Assembly: GCF_000328525.1 (NCBI RefSeq)
Contig: NC_019964.1
Coordinates: forward strand, 3,100,001 to 3,164,000
Direction: 5' to 3'
Origin: Halovivax ruber XH-70
Lineage (GTDB): Archaea > Halobacteriota > Halobacteria > Halobacteriales > Natrialbaceae
DNA: 64,000 bases
Part shown: piece after piece, positions 18,106 to 28,000 of the stretch
How positions within the stretch are numbered: the first letter of the stretch is position 1
Layout of the letters: the number at the start of each line of letters is the position of its first letter
Program-made: the position numbers and the translations under genes
The notes under the pieces: model-generated
What the model saw: the letters and a program-made list of their open reading frames with translations, nothing else
Databases searched by the model: none
Told to the model about the DNA's origin: nothing

Positions 18106-19629
18106 ATGGCAGGACCGGTCCCTGAGCTCGAAGATCGCGCGGCCGCGTGCGCGGAGCGACTCCACGAGGCCGACCGCGTCCTGCTCGCATCGCACATCGA
18201 CGCCGACGGCCTCACCAGCGCCGCGGTCGCTTCGAGTGCGCTCGAACGTGCGAGCGTGCCGTTCGAAGTCGTCTTCGAGAAGCAACTCGACGAGGACGCG
18301 ATCGCACGCATCGCCCGGACCGACTACGAGACGGTCTGGTTCACCGACTTCGGCAGCGGGCAGTTAGACATCATCACCGACTACGCCGCCGACGGCGGAT
18401 TCACGCCCGTGATCGCGGACCACCACCAGCCCGCCGACGCCGACACCGAGTTCCACTGTAACCCGCTCCTCGAAGGACTCGACGGCGCGAGCGAGTTGTC
18501 GGGAGCCGGCACGGCGTACCTCCTCGCCCGCGAACTGGCCGGCTACGGCCCGACCGAATCGGCTGGGGCGAACGAGCGCAAATCGGGGCCGAACCCACCC
18601 ACCGACCCCACGATGACGGACGGTGGCACCGTCGCGACCACGACACGGGCGGACAACCGCGACCTGGCCGCCCTCGCCGTCGTCGGTGCCGTCGGCGACA
18701 TGCAGGCCTCCGGTGGCGAACTCCACGGCGCGAACGCCGAGATCGTGGCCGACGGCGTCGAAGCCGGGGTCCTGGAACCGACGACGGACCTCGCCCTCTA
18801 CGGCACGCAGACGCGGCCGCTCCCGAAGTTACTCGAGTACGCGACCGACGTGCGCATTCCCGGCATCTCGAACGATCAGCGCGGAGCCATGCGCTTTCTC
18901 GACGGACTCGACCTCGAACTGCGAGACGATGCGGGCGAGTGGCGCCGGTGGGGCTATCTCACTGCTGACGAACAGCAGACTGTCGCCAGCGCACTCGTCA
19001 AACACGCTATCTCCCGCGGCGTCCCCGCCGGCAAGATCGATGGCCTCGTCGGGACGAGTTACCAGCTCACGGCCGAAACGACGGGAACGGAGCTTCGCGA
19101 CGCCAGCGAGTTCTCGACGCTCCTCAACGCGACCGCGCGGTACGACCGCGCCGACGTCGGGCTCGCCGTCTGTCTCGGCGACCGCGGCGGTGCGCTCGAA
19201 CGCGCCCGCGAGTTACTCCGTTCACACCGCCGAAACCTCTCGGAGGGAATCGACCTCGTGACCACGGAGGGCGTCACCAACGAAGGGCACGTCCAGTGGT
19301 TCCACGCCGGTGACCGCATCCGGGAGACGATCGTCGGCATCGTCGCCGGCATGGCGCTCGGGAACGAGGGCATCGATCGCGATCGACCGATCTTCGCGTT
19401 CGCCGAGAAGAGCGACGAACCCGACGCCGTCAAGGTCTCCGGTCGCGGCACCCACACACTCGTCCGCCAGGGTCTGGATCTCTCCGTCGTCCTCGGCGAG
19501 GCCGCCCGCCACGTGGGTGGCGACGGCGGTGGACACGACGTCGCGGCCGGCGCAACCGTCCCAGCGGGACGCGAACCCGACTTTCTCCAGCGAGCCGACG
19601 AGCTCGTCGGCGAACAACTCGGCCAGTAA
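18106..19629 (+). CDS. DHH-family phosphoesterase, GAN/RecJ-type nuclease
   Basis: A 507-residue DHH/DHHA1 phosphoesterase of the archaeal RecJ group. It has motif I HIDADG (His30, Asp32, Asp34), an aspartate in TDFGSGQ (about 81-85) and DHHQP (Asp105, His106, His107). The C-terminal DHHA1 part ends with SGRGTH...GLDLSVVLGEAA...VGGDGGGHDVAAGATVP, the usual glycine-rich end, here broken into segments. Close relatives act as 5'-3' exonucleases; one (GAN) binds GINS in the CMG complex. A poorly conserved, hydrophilic stretch of about 35 residues (about 150-185) interrupts the DHH domain. Confidence 0.9.
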   Translation: MAGPVPELEDRAAACAERLHEADRVLLASHIDADGLTSAAVASSALERASVPFEVVFEKQLDEDAIARIARTDYETVWFTDFGSGQLDIITDYAADGGFTPVIADHHQPADADTEFHCNPLLEGLDGASELSGAGTAYLLARELAGYGPTESAGANERKSGPNPPTDPTMTDGGTVATTTRADNRDLAALAVVGAVGDMQASGGELHGANAEIVADGVEAGVLEPTTDLALYGTQTRPLPKLLEYATDVRIPGISNDQRGAMRFLDGLDLELRDDAGEWRRWGYLTADEQQTVASALVKHAISRGVPAGKIDGLVGTSYQLTAETTGTELRDASEFSTLLNATARYDRADVGLAVCLGDRGGALERARELLRSHRRNLSEGIDLVTTEGVTNEGHVQWFHAGDRIRETIVGIVAGMALGNEGIDRDRPIFAFAEKSDEPDAVKVSGRGTHTLVRQGLDLSVVLGEAARHVGGDGGGHDVAAGATVPAGREPDFLQRADELVGEQLGQ

Positions 19630-19789
19630 CGACGGCCGATTCGACCGCCACGAACACAGTTCGGTTGCGATCCTGCGAACTCGCTGCCCGAGCGGCGCCG
19701 ATACGTGCAGAGAACGACCGATAGGTGCGGATCGCTGGCGCATTCGTATTCAGCAACCACCAGTACCATCTCAATAAGTCGGGAAGCAG

Positions 19790-19833
19790 AATTCGATATC
19801 GCATTATGCAATATATCGTATAAGGAGATGGGC
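19790..19833 (+). repeat. AT-rich terminal motif, module A left end
   Basis: It begins AATTCGATATCGCATTATG. The first 19 bases match the reverse complement of the module A right end at 18 positions. The motif also contains a near-palindrome (CGATAT...ATATCG) and ends in TATAAGGAG. It may be a transposon-like end, a promoter, or both. Confidence 0.75.
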
Positions 19834-19834
19834 C

Positions 19835-19957
19835 ATGGAAAAGGCAGGACCCGCCAACCAAGCGGCAAACGGCAGCGCTAACGCACCAGTTCCGACCACG
19901 GCCATCCCTGCGCTACCCCATCAGACGAACTGTTCGATGTGCCAGCCAGCGCAGTGA
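19835..19957 (+). CDS. Possible 40-residue CxxC microprotein (weak)
   Basis: A short ATG frame with a GGAG sequence seven bases upstream and the AT-rich module end just before it. The product is Ala/Pro/Asn-rich and ends NCSMCQPAQ, with one CxxC pair. Codon use is not typical of the genome, so coding potential is doubtful. Reported because module B also has a CxxC frame in the equivalent position. Confidence 0.22.
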   Translation: MEKAGPANQAANGSANAPVPTTAIPALPHQTNCSMCQPAQ

Positions 19958-20643
19958 GACATCGAACGAGCGAGGCGGTGAGAGGAAGCCGAATAGCTCG
20001 AGCCCGCACTCAGTGAGCTAACCGACTGTAATCAGCAGAGGTGAGAACAGACTGTGCCATGGTATCGGACAGTCCGAATGACCTATTCAGAGACCAGCGG
20101 TTCAATCGTCGACGGCGGCGGACATCCTACCGATAGCACACAGCCAGTTCGAAGCTTCTGGCACCCGAGACGTGGCCGAGACCCCATCGATCACCAAACC
20201 AGGACCGGGTGCATCGTACATATGTCCCACGCGCAGCGAGAGAGGCCCGAAGCGAGAGGTTCTGAAGAGGGAGACGGGTCGAGCCAGACCGCGCGTAGAC
20301 CCGGCCGGCCCCACACGGGCAGAAACCGGGTTCTCCAGAGTCCAAAGAGTCGGAGCGTGCGGGCCCTGACCCCACTTTCGGTACGAAGCGACAGCACCGA
20401 CAGCCACCCAGATCCTCCGTCGATAGGGTAGTTGGTTCGCGCGTGCATGCGACTACGAGTGCTGGCCAGCCCGCAACCAGTTTGTCCGCCCCGAAATCAA
20501 CAGATATCGTCGTCGACGTGACTGACCGCTCGCACAGCTGCGGCGAAGACCGGCCAAGTGGCGAGCGTTAGAAGCTAGTTCTCCGCAGGCAGCGGAGCGA
20601 GCCACCCTAAAATCGAACCAACCCCGTACAGCACCAGCCCCAC

Positions 20644-20679
20644 CTTATATAATGAATCCCATAATGCGATACCGAATTA
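20644..20679 (-). repeat. AT-rich terminal motif, module A right end
   Basis: On the minus strand it reads AATTCGGTATCGCATTATG and continues to ATTATATAAGG. It is the inverted partner of 19790-19833 and closely matches the module B right end, including GATTCA followed by TATATAA. Confidence 0.75.
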
Positions 20680-20851
20680 GACACCGGAGGGCGAGCGCCG
20701 TGACGGGGCACCCACCTCATCAGAGCGTGGAGTCGATCAGAATAAAACACCGAATTCGCGACAGAATCGTCTCGTAACACCTTCGAGAGGGGCGGAAAAC
20801 AGCGAAGAGCAGGGCCGAGACAGACAGGTGTAGCGCACGCCCGACTGGCAC

Positions 20852-21214
20852 CTACGACACCGAGTTGTCGTCCGATCGGAGCAATCGACAGGCGTCTATC
20901 GGGTCCGAGATATCGGGAAGTCGGCGGTGAAACGCGTCCAGAATCGACCGAAGTTCCGTTTGCAGGTCAGCCCTCGTCGAGACGCGGGCGAGAACGTCGG
21001 TGGCCGTACACTCACCGATTGCATACCGGAGACGCAATTCCCAGCATCGATCGATCCCCAACTTCGCATCCGTCGGCTCGGGATCGACGCAAACCCCTTC
21101 CACCGAGAGCCCCAGATCCGTGTGCCGGTAAACGACCTCGTCCGGCGTCATCGAAACGACCGCCCAGCCTGGCGGGAGTAAGTCGTCTTGCAGGGAATCC
21201 CATTCGACCGACAT
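20852..21214 (-). CDS. Hypothetical haloarchaeal protein
   Basis: A 120-residue soluble protein with no recognised family. It contains a short beta-rich start (GWAVVSMTPDEVVYRHTD) and a helical C-terminal half. Two cysteines (CWELRLRYA, GECTATD) do not form an obvious zinc motif. Codon bias and acidic composition support coding. It is convergent with the GAN/RecJ-type gene across module A. Confidence 0.65.
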   Translation of the reverse strand: MSVEWDSLQDDLLPPGWAVVSMTPDEVVYRHTDLGLSVEGVCVDPEPTDAKLGIDRCWELRLRYAIGECTATDVLARVSTRADLQTELRSILDAFHRRLPDISDPIDACRLLRSDDNSVS

Positions 21215-21338
21215 CTATGCCGACGGATGCCTGCGGGGAGAAAGTGGGTTCGGCTTGCTCACGCAACACAGCTGGGTCGAACTGGCCTCGAACGGATGCG
21301 CGTTCGGAGGTGATGAGCTGTCACCGTCCGATCGTCCG

Positions 21339-21347
21339 ACTTTTAGC
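21339..21347 (+). promoter_or_regulatory. TATA-like box of the gene at 21370
   Basis: ACTTTTAGC lies about 27 bases before the ATG at 21370 and supports that start over longer in-frame alternatives. Confidence 0.45.
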
Positions 21348-21369
21348 CGCCTGGCACGTCGAAACCGGT

Positions 21370-21687
21370 ATGGCCGACTTCGATCCGGAACTGTTCGAGG
21401 ACAAGTACGCGAACTACTTCCCAGAACTCCAGCAGGCGTACAAGAACGCGTTCACCCGGATGAACGACCGCTACGACTCGCAACTGGTCCACGGGATCGA
21501 CCAGCAGGTCCTGAACGAGAGCGAACCGTTCTACGAGGGCGACGGCGAATTCCGTATCGAATTACCGGACGATCCGTACGATCGGCTCCAGGGCGTCGTC
21601 GTTCCGAAAGAAAAGTTCGAGGACGTACTCGCGGTTCACGTCGAGGAGATCGAAACGGAGCTCCAGCGAGTGTTCGGGTTCGCCTGA
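21370..21687 (+). CDS. Conserved haloarchaeal protein (DUF5783-like)
   Basis: A 105-residue acidic protein beginning MADFDPELFEDKYANYF, a sequence type I associate with the uncharacterised haloarchaeal family DUF5783 (assignment from memory). It is mainly helical in the first half and has a short strand-rich end. No catalytic motif is seen. It is followed after 104 bases by a NifU-domain gene in the same direction. Confidence 0.78.
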   Translation: MADFDPELFEDKYANYFPELQQAYKNAFTRMNDRYDSQLVHGIDQQVLNESEPFYEGDGEFRIELPDDPYDRLQGVVVPKEKFEDVLAVHVEEIETELQRVFGFA

Positions 21688-21791
21688 GAAAATCGCCGCG
21701 TTCGAGAATCGCCAGCCCGCATCGAGCCGGCCGTCGGTGCCCGAACACGGGCGACGGAAGGCCTAAGGAGGTTCGCACCCAATCGAGTGCT

Positions 21792-22154
21792 ATGAGCACG
21801 GAGACTCAGGACGGAGACGACCTGGAAGAGCGCGTCGCCAACTTCCTGCGGCGTAACTTCCCGCAGATCCAGATGCACGGGGGAAGTGCGGCAGTGCAGA
21901 ACATCGACCGCGAGTCCGGAGAGGTCTCGATCGCGCTCGGCGGTGCCTGCAGCGGCTGTGGGATCTCGCCGATGACGATCCAGGCGATCAAGAGCCGGAT
22001 GGTCAAGGAGATTCCCGAGATCACGCAGGTCAACGCCAGTACCGGCATGGACGGCGGTGGCGGCATGGGTGACGGCGGAATGAGTCCGTCGTTCCCCGGC
22101 GAAACCGTCGACGACGAAGAAGGCGACGACGAAGGGCCGCAGGCACCGTTCTAA
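21792..22154 (+). CDS. NifU C-terminal domain protein (Fe-S cluster scaffold/carrier)
   Basis: A 120-residue protein with a single NifU-type thioredoxin-like domain. The Fe-S binding motif GACSGCGISPMT gives Cys53 and Cys56, preceded by MHGGSAAVQNID. Such proteins bind and hand over 4Fe-4S clusters. The C-terminal 40 residues are Gly/Asp-rich and probably disordered. The ATG at 21792 is the family start. Confidence 0.92.
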   Translation: MSTETQDGDDLEERVANFLRRNFPQIQMHGGSAAVQNIDRESGEVSIALGGACSGCGISPMTIQAIKSRMVKEIPEITQVNASTGMDGGGGMGDGGMSPSFPGETVDDEEGDDEGPQAPF

Positions 22155-22330
22155 CGCGTTCGACTCGTTTCGCAGGTCGTTTTCACACTCACGGAACCCA
22201 CCGAGAACCGTGTATAGAGACGAAAGCCCAATTTTCCGCCCAATAGCGTTGCCATAGTCGCCACTCACTCGCCACCGAGTGACGAGTGCCACTGGACCAG
22301 GGCTAGCGGCCGAATAGCGTGCACGCCCAG

Positions 22331-22360
22331 ATTCGATATCGTGATATAGAGTGTATTCAT
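22331..22360 (+). repeat. AT-rich terminal motif, module B left end
   Basis: ATTCGATATCG is identical to the start of the module A left end; the match then decays. An ATG at 22359 follows directly. Confidence 0.6.
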
Positions 22361-22559
22361 GGCAGAGAGTTTCGAAACGTCCCGGACGAGCCCACACAGA
22401 CCAGGTGTATCGACCGCACTCGTAGAGCAGATCAACAGTCCAAAGACGCCCCTCAATGATCGACTGCCGCGGCCCGTTTGTGACAGCTGTGGCGATCGCC
22501 CGATTGCCCGATTACCGAGAACGAACCGATCCGATCGACACCAACCGGTCAAGGACTAG
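22359..22559 (+). CDS. Possible 66-residue CxxC protein (weak)
   Basis: An ATG frame that starts at the end of the AT-rich motif. The product is basic, with one CDSCGDRP zinc-knuckle-like motif near residue 41. It is not acidic and lacks the codon bias of neighbouring genes, so it may be fortuitous. The position relative to the motif parallels the small frame in module A. Confidence 0.25.
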   Translation: MAESFETSRTSPHRPGVSTALVEQINSPKTPLNDRLPRPVCDSCGDRPIARLPRTNRSDRHQPVKD

Positions 22560-22648
22560 GGCAACAACGAAACGTGAAGGCCACCACCCGAGCCGGAAAG
22601 GACGACTTCTCTCTGCAAGACCGCTGCCAACGTGACTCGATGACGAGC

Positions 22649-22694
<46 letters not shown>

Positions 22695-23088
22695 CGGCGT
22701 GTTGCCTGCACCGCAGGAACCACAGCGTGCACAACCCCCTCGACCCAGTCCACCACCATCCGCCAGGACCGAGAGTGGACCACGAATAGCCAGGCAATCC
22801 AAACAGTGTCACCGGAACGCCCCAACCCGACCAAGTAGTGTGATCGAACGGGATCAACACTCACAGAAGACGATTCGTCCGATACCTAGATTCAGTGCAA
22901 CCCCCATAGCCGCCCAGTCGGCCAGGGGCGTAGACGAGACTCGCGTGCGCGAGGAAATGGAGCGGTTCGCTGTCCCCCCTGCCGGTTCGCTTCTCACGAG
23001 ATCACTAGAGCGACCAGCCAGTAACCAACCCCACAGAGCCCCAGAACAGGCAACAAACATCGGGCAAGACCTCCAACCGCAGCACCCA

Positions 23089-23125
23089 TTTATATATTGA
23101 ATCTCATTACGCTATACCAAAATTC
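23089..23125 (-). repeat. AT-rich terminal motif, module B right end
   Basis: On the minus strand: AATTTTGGTATAGCGTAATG, then AGATTCAATATATAAATGGG. It aligns with the module A right end with one single-base gap. The similarity continues inward (CCAACC...CAGCACC on the plus strand). Confidence 0.7.
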
Positions 23126-23320
23126 ACGACGGAGCCCGATACCGACCGATCGAAATGATGGCAGTCGCCAACCAATACGGGCCTATTCGTCCAAAACAAG
23201 CCAATAAGCATTCCAAAATACCTGATAAAGGACAATATTGAACAGATAGCTCCAAAGAGGAGAGAATTTAGCCGATCGTTTCGGAGGGAGTCCGTCGCGA
23301 CGTGAATTTGCGGCCGCAGT

Positions 23321-24220
23321 TTACCGAAGGTCCTGACCGCGCTCCCAGGTTCGAATCGTGGTGGCGAGCGTCCGATTCGTCGGGGTGTCGACTCCCAGTT
23401 CCTCGCCTCGATCGACCACGTAGCCGGAGATCGCGTCGACCTCGGTCCGAGCGTCGGACTCGACGTCCTGCAGCATCGACGAGCGGTTGGCCGCAGTCGC
23501 CGTCGCGACCGATTCGACGGCACCAGTCGCCTCGGTGTCGGTTAGCTCGACGCCATCAGCGCGGGCTACCTGCGCGGTTTCGCGGGCAGCGGCCGCGGCG
23601 AGATCGGCAGTTGGTGGGTCGAGGATCGCGCCGTTCTCGACGCGGGCGAGTGCCGTGACGGGGTTGATCGCGGTATTGACGGCGAGTTTTCGCCACAGTC
23701 GCCGCGGCATGTCCATCGCGACGGTCGTCTCGATGGCGGCTGCACCGAACGCCGTCCCGATTCGATCGGCGAGCGGACTGGACCCACCGTCGCGCGGTCC
23801 CAGTGCGAGTTCGCCGATACCCGTGCACTCGACGCGGCCAGGCTCGACGAACATGGCCCCGTACGTGATCGTGCCGGCGAAGACGGGGCAGTCCAGGTGA
23901 GTTGCGAGCGTCGCCTCGTTTCCCATCCCGTTCTGCAGAGAGAGTGCGGCGTCGAGCGAGCCGGTTGCGAGCGTCCGGGCCGCTGCGTCCGTGTCGAACG
24001 CTTTGACCGTCACGACGGCGAGATCGGCGTCGAGGCCGGTCCCATCGGTCGTCGCCGTCGGGAAGACGTGGGCATCGAGTTCGCCATCGATCCTGAGGCC
24101 GTTGCGCTCGATTCGATCGACGTGTGGATTTCGGCCGACGAGCGTGACGTCGTGCTCACGCGCGAGCAGTCCCCCGACGAGACTGCCGAGACTGCCTGCG
24201 CCGAACACGACGATGTCCAT
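23321..24220 (-). CDS. panE: Ketopantoate reductase (2-dehydropantoate 2-reductase) family
   Basis: A 299-residue ApbA/PanE-type protein that reduces ketopantoate to pantoate with NAD(P)H, for CoA synthesis. The N-terminal dinucleotide motif GAGSLGSLVGG starts at residue 7. VTVKAFDT, with the conserved Lys, sits near residue 72, and a second Lys in RRLWRKLAVNTAINPVTAL near residue 175. SMLQDVESDARTEVDAISG near residue 250 is the family's C-terminal signature. Paralogues with other substrates exist, so the exact substrate is inferred. Confidence 0.9.
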   Translation of the reverse strand: MDIVVFGAGSLGSLVGGLLAREHDVTLVGRNPHVDRIERNGLRIDGELDAHVFPTATTDGTGLDADLAVVTVKAFDTDAAARTLATGSLDAALSLQNGMGNEATLATHLDCPVFAGTITYGAMFVEPGRVECTGIGELALGPRDGGSSPLADRIGTAFGAAAIETTVAMDMPRRLWRKLAVNTAINPVTALARVENGAILDPPTADLAAAAARETAQVARADGVELTDTEATGAVESVATATAANRSSMLQDVESDARTEVDAISGYVVDRGEELGVDTPTNRTLATTIRTWERGQDLR

Positions 24221-24308
24221 ACCGGAGCCTACCGCCCCCGATCAATAGAAGATTCGGTCGCCTCGCCTCGGTCCGGCGGCCGCAGAGCGATTCGATCCGT
24301 GAGGCGAT

Positions 24309-24641
24309 TCAGTCCTCGGTCCAGTACATCAGGTCTTCCTTCTCGGTGCCACAGTTGGGACAGGTTCCCGGAAGGCCATCGCTCAACTCACCCATCTCGC
24401 CGCAGTTCGTACAGCGCCACATGAGTTCAGCCTCGCCAAACGCTTGCCCGGAGCGGACGTGCTCGACCGACAGCGAGTCGATCCCCTCCCGCGTCGTCAC
24501 GTAGAACCCGTCGTCGTCGACGCCGCGGACGGTCCCGAGGACGGTCCCCCGCTCGTCGGATATCGTCTGCCCGAGCGCGATCTTTGGCGCGTCTTCGACC
24601 GCATCGTTCCCCGCCGTCGTGACGTCACCTGTATCCTCCAT
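24309..24641 (-). CDS. Rubredoxin-like zinc-ribbon protein
   Basis: A 110-residue protein. The N-terminal half has a small beta-barrel-like region (IALGQTISDERGTVLGTVRG split by turns) that may bind another partner. The C-terminal half ends with a two-knuckle ribbon, CTNCGEMG and CPNCGTEKE, for one zinc or iron. Such haloarchaeal proteins (DUF7130-like, assignment from memory) have no known function. The ATG at 24641 is preferred because the residues before it lack coding character. Confidence 0.78.
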   Translation of the reverse strand: MEDTGDVTTAGNDAVEDAPKIALGQTISDERGTVLGTVRGVDDDGFYVTTREGIDSLSVEHVRSGQAFGEAELMWRCTNCGEMGELSDGLPGTCPNCGTEKEDLMYWTED

Positions 24642-24946
24642 GGATGGGGAGACATCGAACCATCGGGTAAACTTCCACCCGGAGTTGGCAAGGGGCTGCT
24701 GACGGCAAAGCGTACCACCGAGAGAGTCATACTCCATGCGGTAGCGGTGTGGTCCGAATCACAGTCACCGCGAGCGAAGCGCGGTTCGGAGGATGCGCGG
24801 TTCGGAGCGAACGACATGAGCGAGAACCGCGGGAAAGCGAGCGGTAAAACCGCGAGCTTGACGGCCGAGAACCGCGAAATGCGAACGGGCGAAACCCGTG
24901 AGCGAAGCGAGCGGGCCGACGAGCGGCCAACGGGAGTGAGGAGTGC
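24642..24946. other. Gap between zinc-ribbon gene and polC
   Basis: No gene is seen. Much of the gap consists of GCGAGC/GAACGC-type short imperfect repeats, including a copy of a dispersed repeat at 24795-24832. Confidence 0.6.
24795..24832. repeat. Dispersed GC-rich repeat, copy 1
   Basis: GCGCGGTTCGGAGCGAACG followed by a variable pair of bases and GAGCGAGAACCGCGG. It is nearly identical to 58738-58776. Its ends are partly self-complementary (CCGCG with CGCGG), so it can fold. Confidence 0.8.
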
Positions 24947-25006
24947 TTTTCATCGAAGTTTTCCCGAGGGCGCGGCTCCGCCGCGCCCGCAGCGGAAAAG
25001 TTCGTT
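24947..25006 (-). repeat. 3'-flanking repeat with internal hairpin, copy 2
   Basis: This directly follows the polC stop codon. Minus-strand ends AACGAACTTTT and AAAACTTCGATGAAAA match copy 1 at 4095-4159. Here the middle is the single strong hairpin GGGCGCGG-CGGAG-CCGCGCCC (read on the minus strand). Confidence 0.75.
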
Positions 25007-28000
25007 TCACATGAAATCCGCAATCCCGCTCTGTTTGTTCTTGTCGTTCTCGAAGATGCTCTCCAGGGACGTTTCGAGGACTTCGAGGCGCTGTTTGGTG
25101 TAGTCGCGACAGCCGAATTCCTCGGCGACCTGGATGGCGGTGTCCATGTACTTGTTCACCGAGCCCTCGTGGACGGTGAGGTTGACGTTGCCGCCACACT
25201 CGCGACAGACTTCGGTCAGCGGCATGCGGCGGAACTTCTCGCCGCAATCGAGACAGCGGGTCTCCTGGCGTGAGAAGGCGCGCAGGTTGCCGATAAGGTC
25301 GGGCAGGAAGTGGTACTCGATGACGCGCTCAGCGACGTCGGTCTCGTCGACAGCCCGGAGTTTGCGCGAGATTTCGAGCTGGGCGTCCATCTTGTCCATC
25401 ATGGAGCCGAGCGTCTTGTACGCCGAGAGGTCGGGCCCCATCGCGATGTCGGTCGTGTCGTGCGTGTGCTGGAAGCCGGTGTACTCGCCGTCGGTGCCGA
25501 GGGTGTCCTCGCCGATCTGGATATCGACCTCGCCCGGATCGACCATCTCCAGGCTCGCCTCGTAGAATTCGCGGGGATACTGCGAGACGATGTCCATGTT
25601 GTGCGCCTCGTCGTCGATCTCGGAGGGGTCGATCCGCGACGACATAACCAGCGGGGCGTCCATCCGCCCGCCGCGTTTGTCCGGGAGGAAGGATTTGCTA
25701 AAATTCAAAAGCCCATCTAAAAGGAGCATTACGCAATCTTCATCACCATCGCAATTTCTTCTTTTTGCTGCATGAAAATAAGGGTGCGCGTACCCGACGG
25801 CCGCGCTCGTAAAGCCGATCACGCGGCCAACGGTCGCGGCGCTCGTGTGTGGCGCCATCCCGAAGACGAGTTCGCCGACGAGTTCGTCGCGGCCCTCGAG
25901 TTCGTAGTAGGGCTCGAGCCCGTAGTACTGTTCGAGGAGATCGTCGATGAAATCGGCGGTCTGGAGCATGTGCGCTGCGGCGCCGTCGGAGAGGACGATG
26001 TCCTGGACCTTGAGTTCGACCAGCTGGTCCTCGTGGGCGAGCGGTTCGCCGTGGATATCCTCCTCGTAGCCGAGCGCCTCGAGTTGGCCAACGGTGACGT
26101 CGAGTTCGCTCGCGCGCACGGACGTGACCGGGAGATCGGTCATGTCGTAGCGGACGGTGCCGTCTTTGAACGAGGAGACGTCGTGTTTCGCCCGGAGGAT
26201 GCCCTTCTCGATGGGTTCGGGGAGTTTGTCCGTCGAGGTGAGTCCCTTGACGCCTTTCAGGATGTCGTAGGCGTTCTCACGCTCGCCGACGGACTCGAGA
26301 GCGTCGCGGTAGGCGGCGTTGAGGTCGATCGGCCTGGGTTCGACGCAGGTTGCAGTCTTCTCACAGCGGTCGCACTCGACGCGACCCGCCTCGTCCGGCC
26401 GGATGCGTTCGTCGCACGACGGACAGCGGTAGTCGGGTTCGGTGCGGGTATCACACTCCGGGCATCGATGGTCGTAGGACTCCGTGTCACACTCGGGACA
26501 GCGGGTGCGCCCGACCTGGATCTCGACGACACCGGGCGTGTCGGCCATGGTGTCGGCGTGCGAGCCAGCTTTCGCCACGTCGCGCTGGGCGCCGCCGGCC
26601 TCGCCGATGGGAAAGAGGGTGTGGACGGCGGGGCTCATGTCACGACTCTCCGACTTCTCCGGGCGACCCATCCGGTTGCCGACGCGCGTCGGTGCCCGCT
26701 CACGGATCTCGAACGGCGCGACCTCGGTGACCGCTTCGACGGCGTTGTCACCGGGTTCGGCCGTTCCCCACGTGCGAGCGTGTTCCGAAAGGTCCTCGTC
26801 GACCCAGTCGCGTTCGATGCGGCCGGTCTTCGTGATCCGGCAGCCGAGCGAACGGACGAACGGGCGTGGGTCGTCGATCTCGATGTGGTCCTCGCGCTGG
26901 CGGTGTTCGATCACGACCGTTTCGAGTGCGTCGCGCGTCGCGTCCGTGTGGTCGAGTTCGAGCACGGGACCCGCGTCCGTGTCCTCGATCCGGCCCGCGG
27001 CGACGGTGGCCGCCAGGTCGCAGAAGGCCTCGACAGAGAGGTCGTGCCAGAGGAAGGTGTAGGCGGGGTGCAGCGGCGCATCGTAGGTCTCGGCCCACTC
27101 CAGCGCACGCTCGATCGTCGGGTGGTCGAGGTCGATCGACGGGTCGTCCTGCAGGGCCTGGACGTCGACACCGGCGGCCGCCAGGTCCTGAACCCACCAC
27201 TCGGGAACGTAGGAGGCGGGCGCGAGCGGGTGATTGTTCTCGACGAACTCGCCGTAGTTGACGAGATACTCCCCCAGGTCGAGGATCTTCTCGACGCCGT
27301 TTCGCAGTTCGAGGGCGACCTCGGGGTCGTCAATCTGCCTGACGTCGCCGTTGGCGAGGCGAACCGTCGGCCCCTCGATCGAGTCGACGGGAACGACACC
27401 CGCCGCCTTCCCCGGCCGCTCGGTCTTGATCTGGGTCCCCGTCGCGAGGAAGTCGTCGAGCAGGTGCATCGCCGCCGGGTGGACGCCCGCGGTCGCGAAC
27501 CCGTGATTGCGCGCCCGGCCGTATCGAAGGCGAAAGCCACCTTCTGCACAGGGGTGCGAGAAGACCGGCCGGCCGGCGATCAGGTCCCGCAAGAACTTCG
27601 TCGACTCCTCGACTCGTTCGGGCCCGTCGTAGTCGACGGCTTCGACCGAAGCGTCGTCCTCGGATTCCGTCGCCGCCTCGTCGTCACTCGAGTCGTCCTC
27701 GTCGCCGTCGCCTCCCTCATCGCCGTCCCCGTCGTTACCGTTGCTCGCGCCATCCTCACCGTCTGCCTCGTCCGCCTCGCCGTCCGCGTCGTCGTAGTAG
27801 GTGCCGTCGATCAGGTCCTGCAGCCAGGGCCAGTCGACCTCGTCGAGCTGGGACGTGTATCGCTGGATCTTCGGGGCCTTGAGCGCGATCCCCTCTGCGA
27901 GGACGAGACACATCCCGCCGCGGGCGGAGTTGGTGTCGACGCGTTCTAGGTCCCGAAAGCCCGAGACCTCCTCGTCGCCGGTGGCCTCGCCGTCCAGCAT

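Larger units (their letters stand above)
19630..20851. other. Non-coding module A in a convergent gene gap
   Basis: About 1.2 kb lies between two convergent genes. No reading frame here has the codon bias of the genome. The core, 19790-20679, is bounded by an AT-rich motif in inverted orientation. Inside are local stems, for example GCACCCG (20161-20167) with CGGGTGC (20206-20212), and ACCCGG (20298-20303) with CCGGGT. A 40-codon frame at 19835 follows the left motif. The 170 bases next to the right-hand gene show nothing. Confidence 0.6.

Noticed and set aside
19960-20400. Possible RNase P RNA or SRP (7S) RNA in module A
   Set aside because: Strings such as GGGCAGAAACCGGG and GAGAGGAAGCC recall conserved parts, but the conserved regions do not occur together in the right order or spacing.
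23107-23270. Hydrophobic minus-strand frame in the A/T-rich stretch beside module B
   Set aside because: Hydrophobic codons follow from the high A/T content; there is no good start, promoter or family match.
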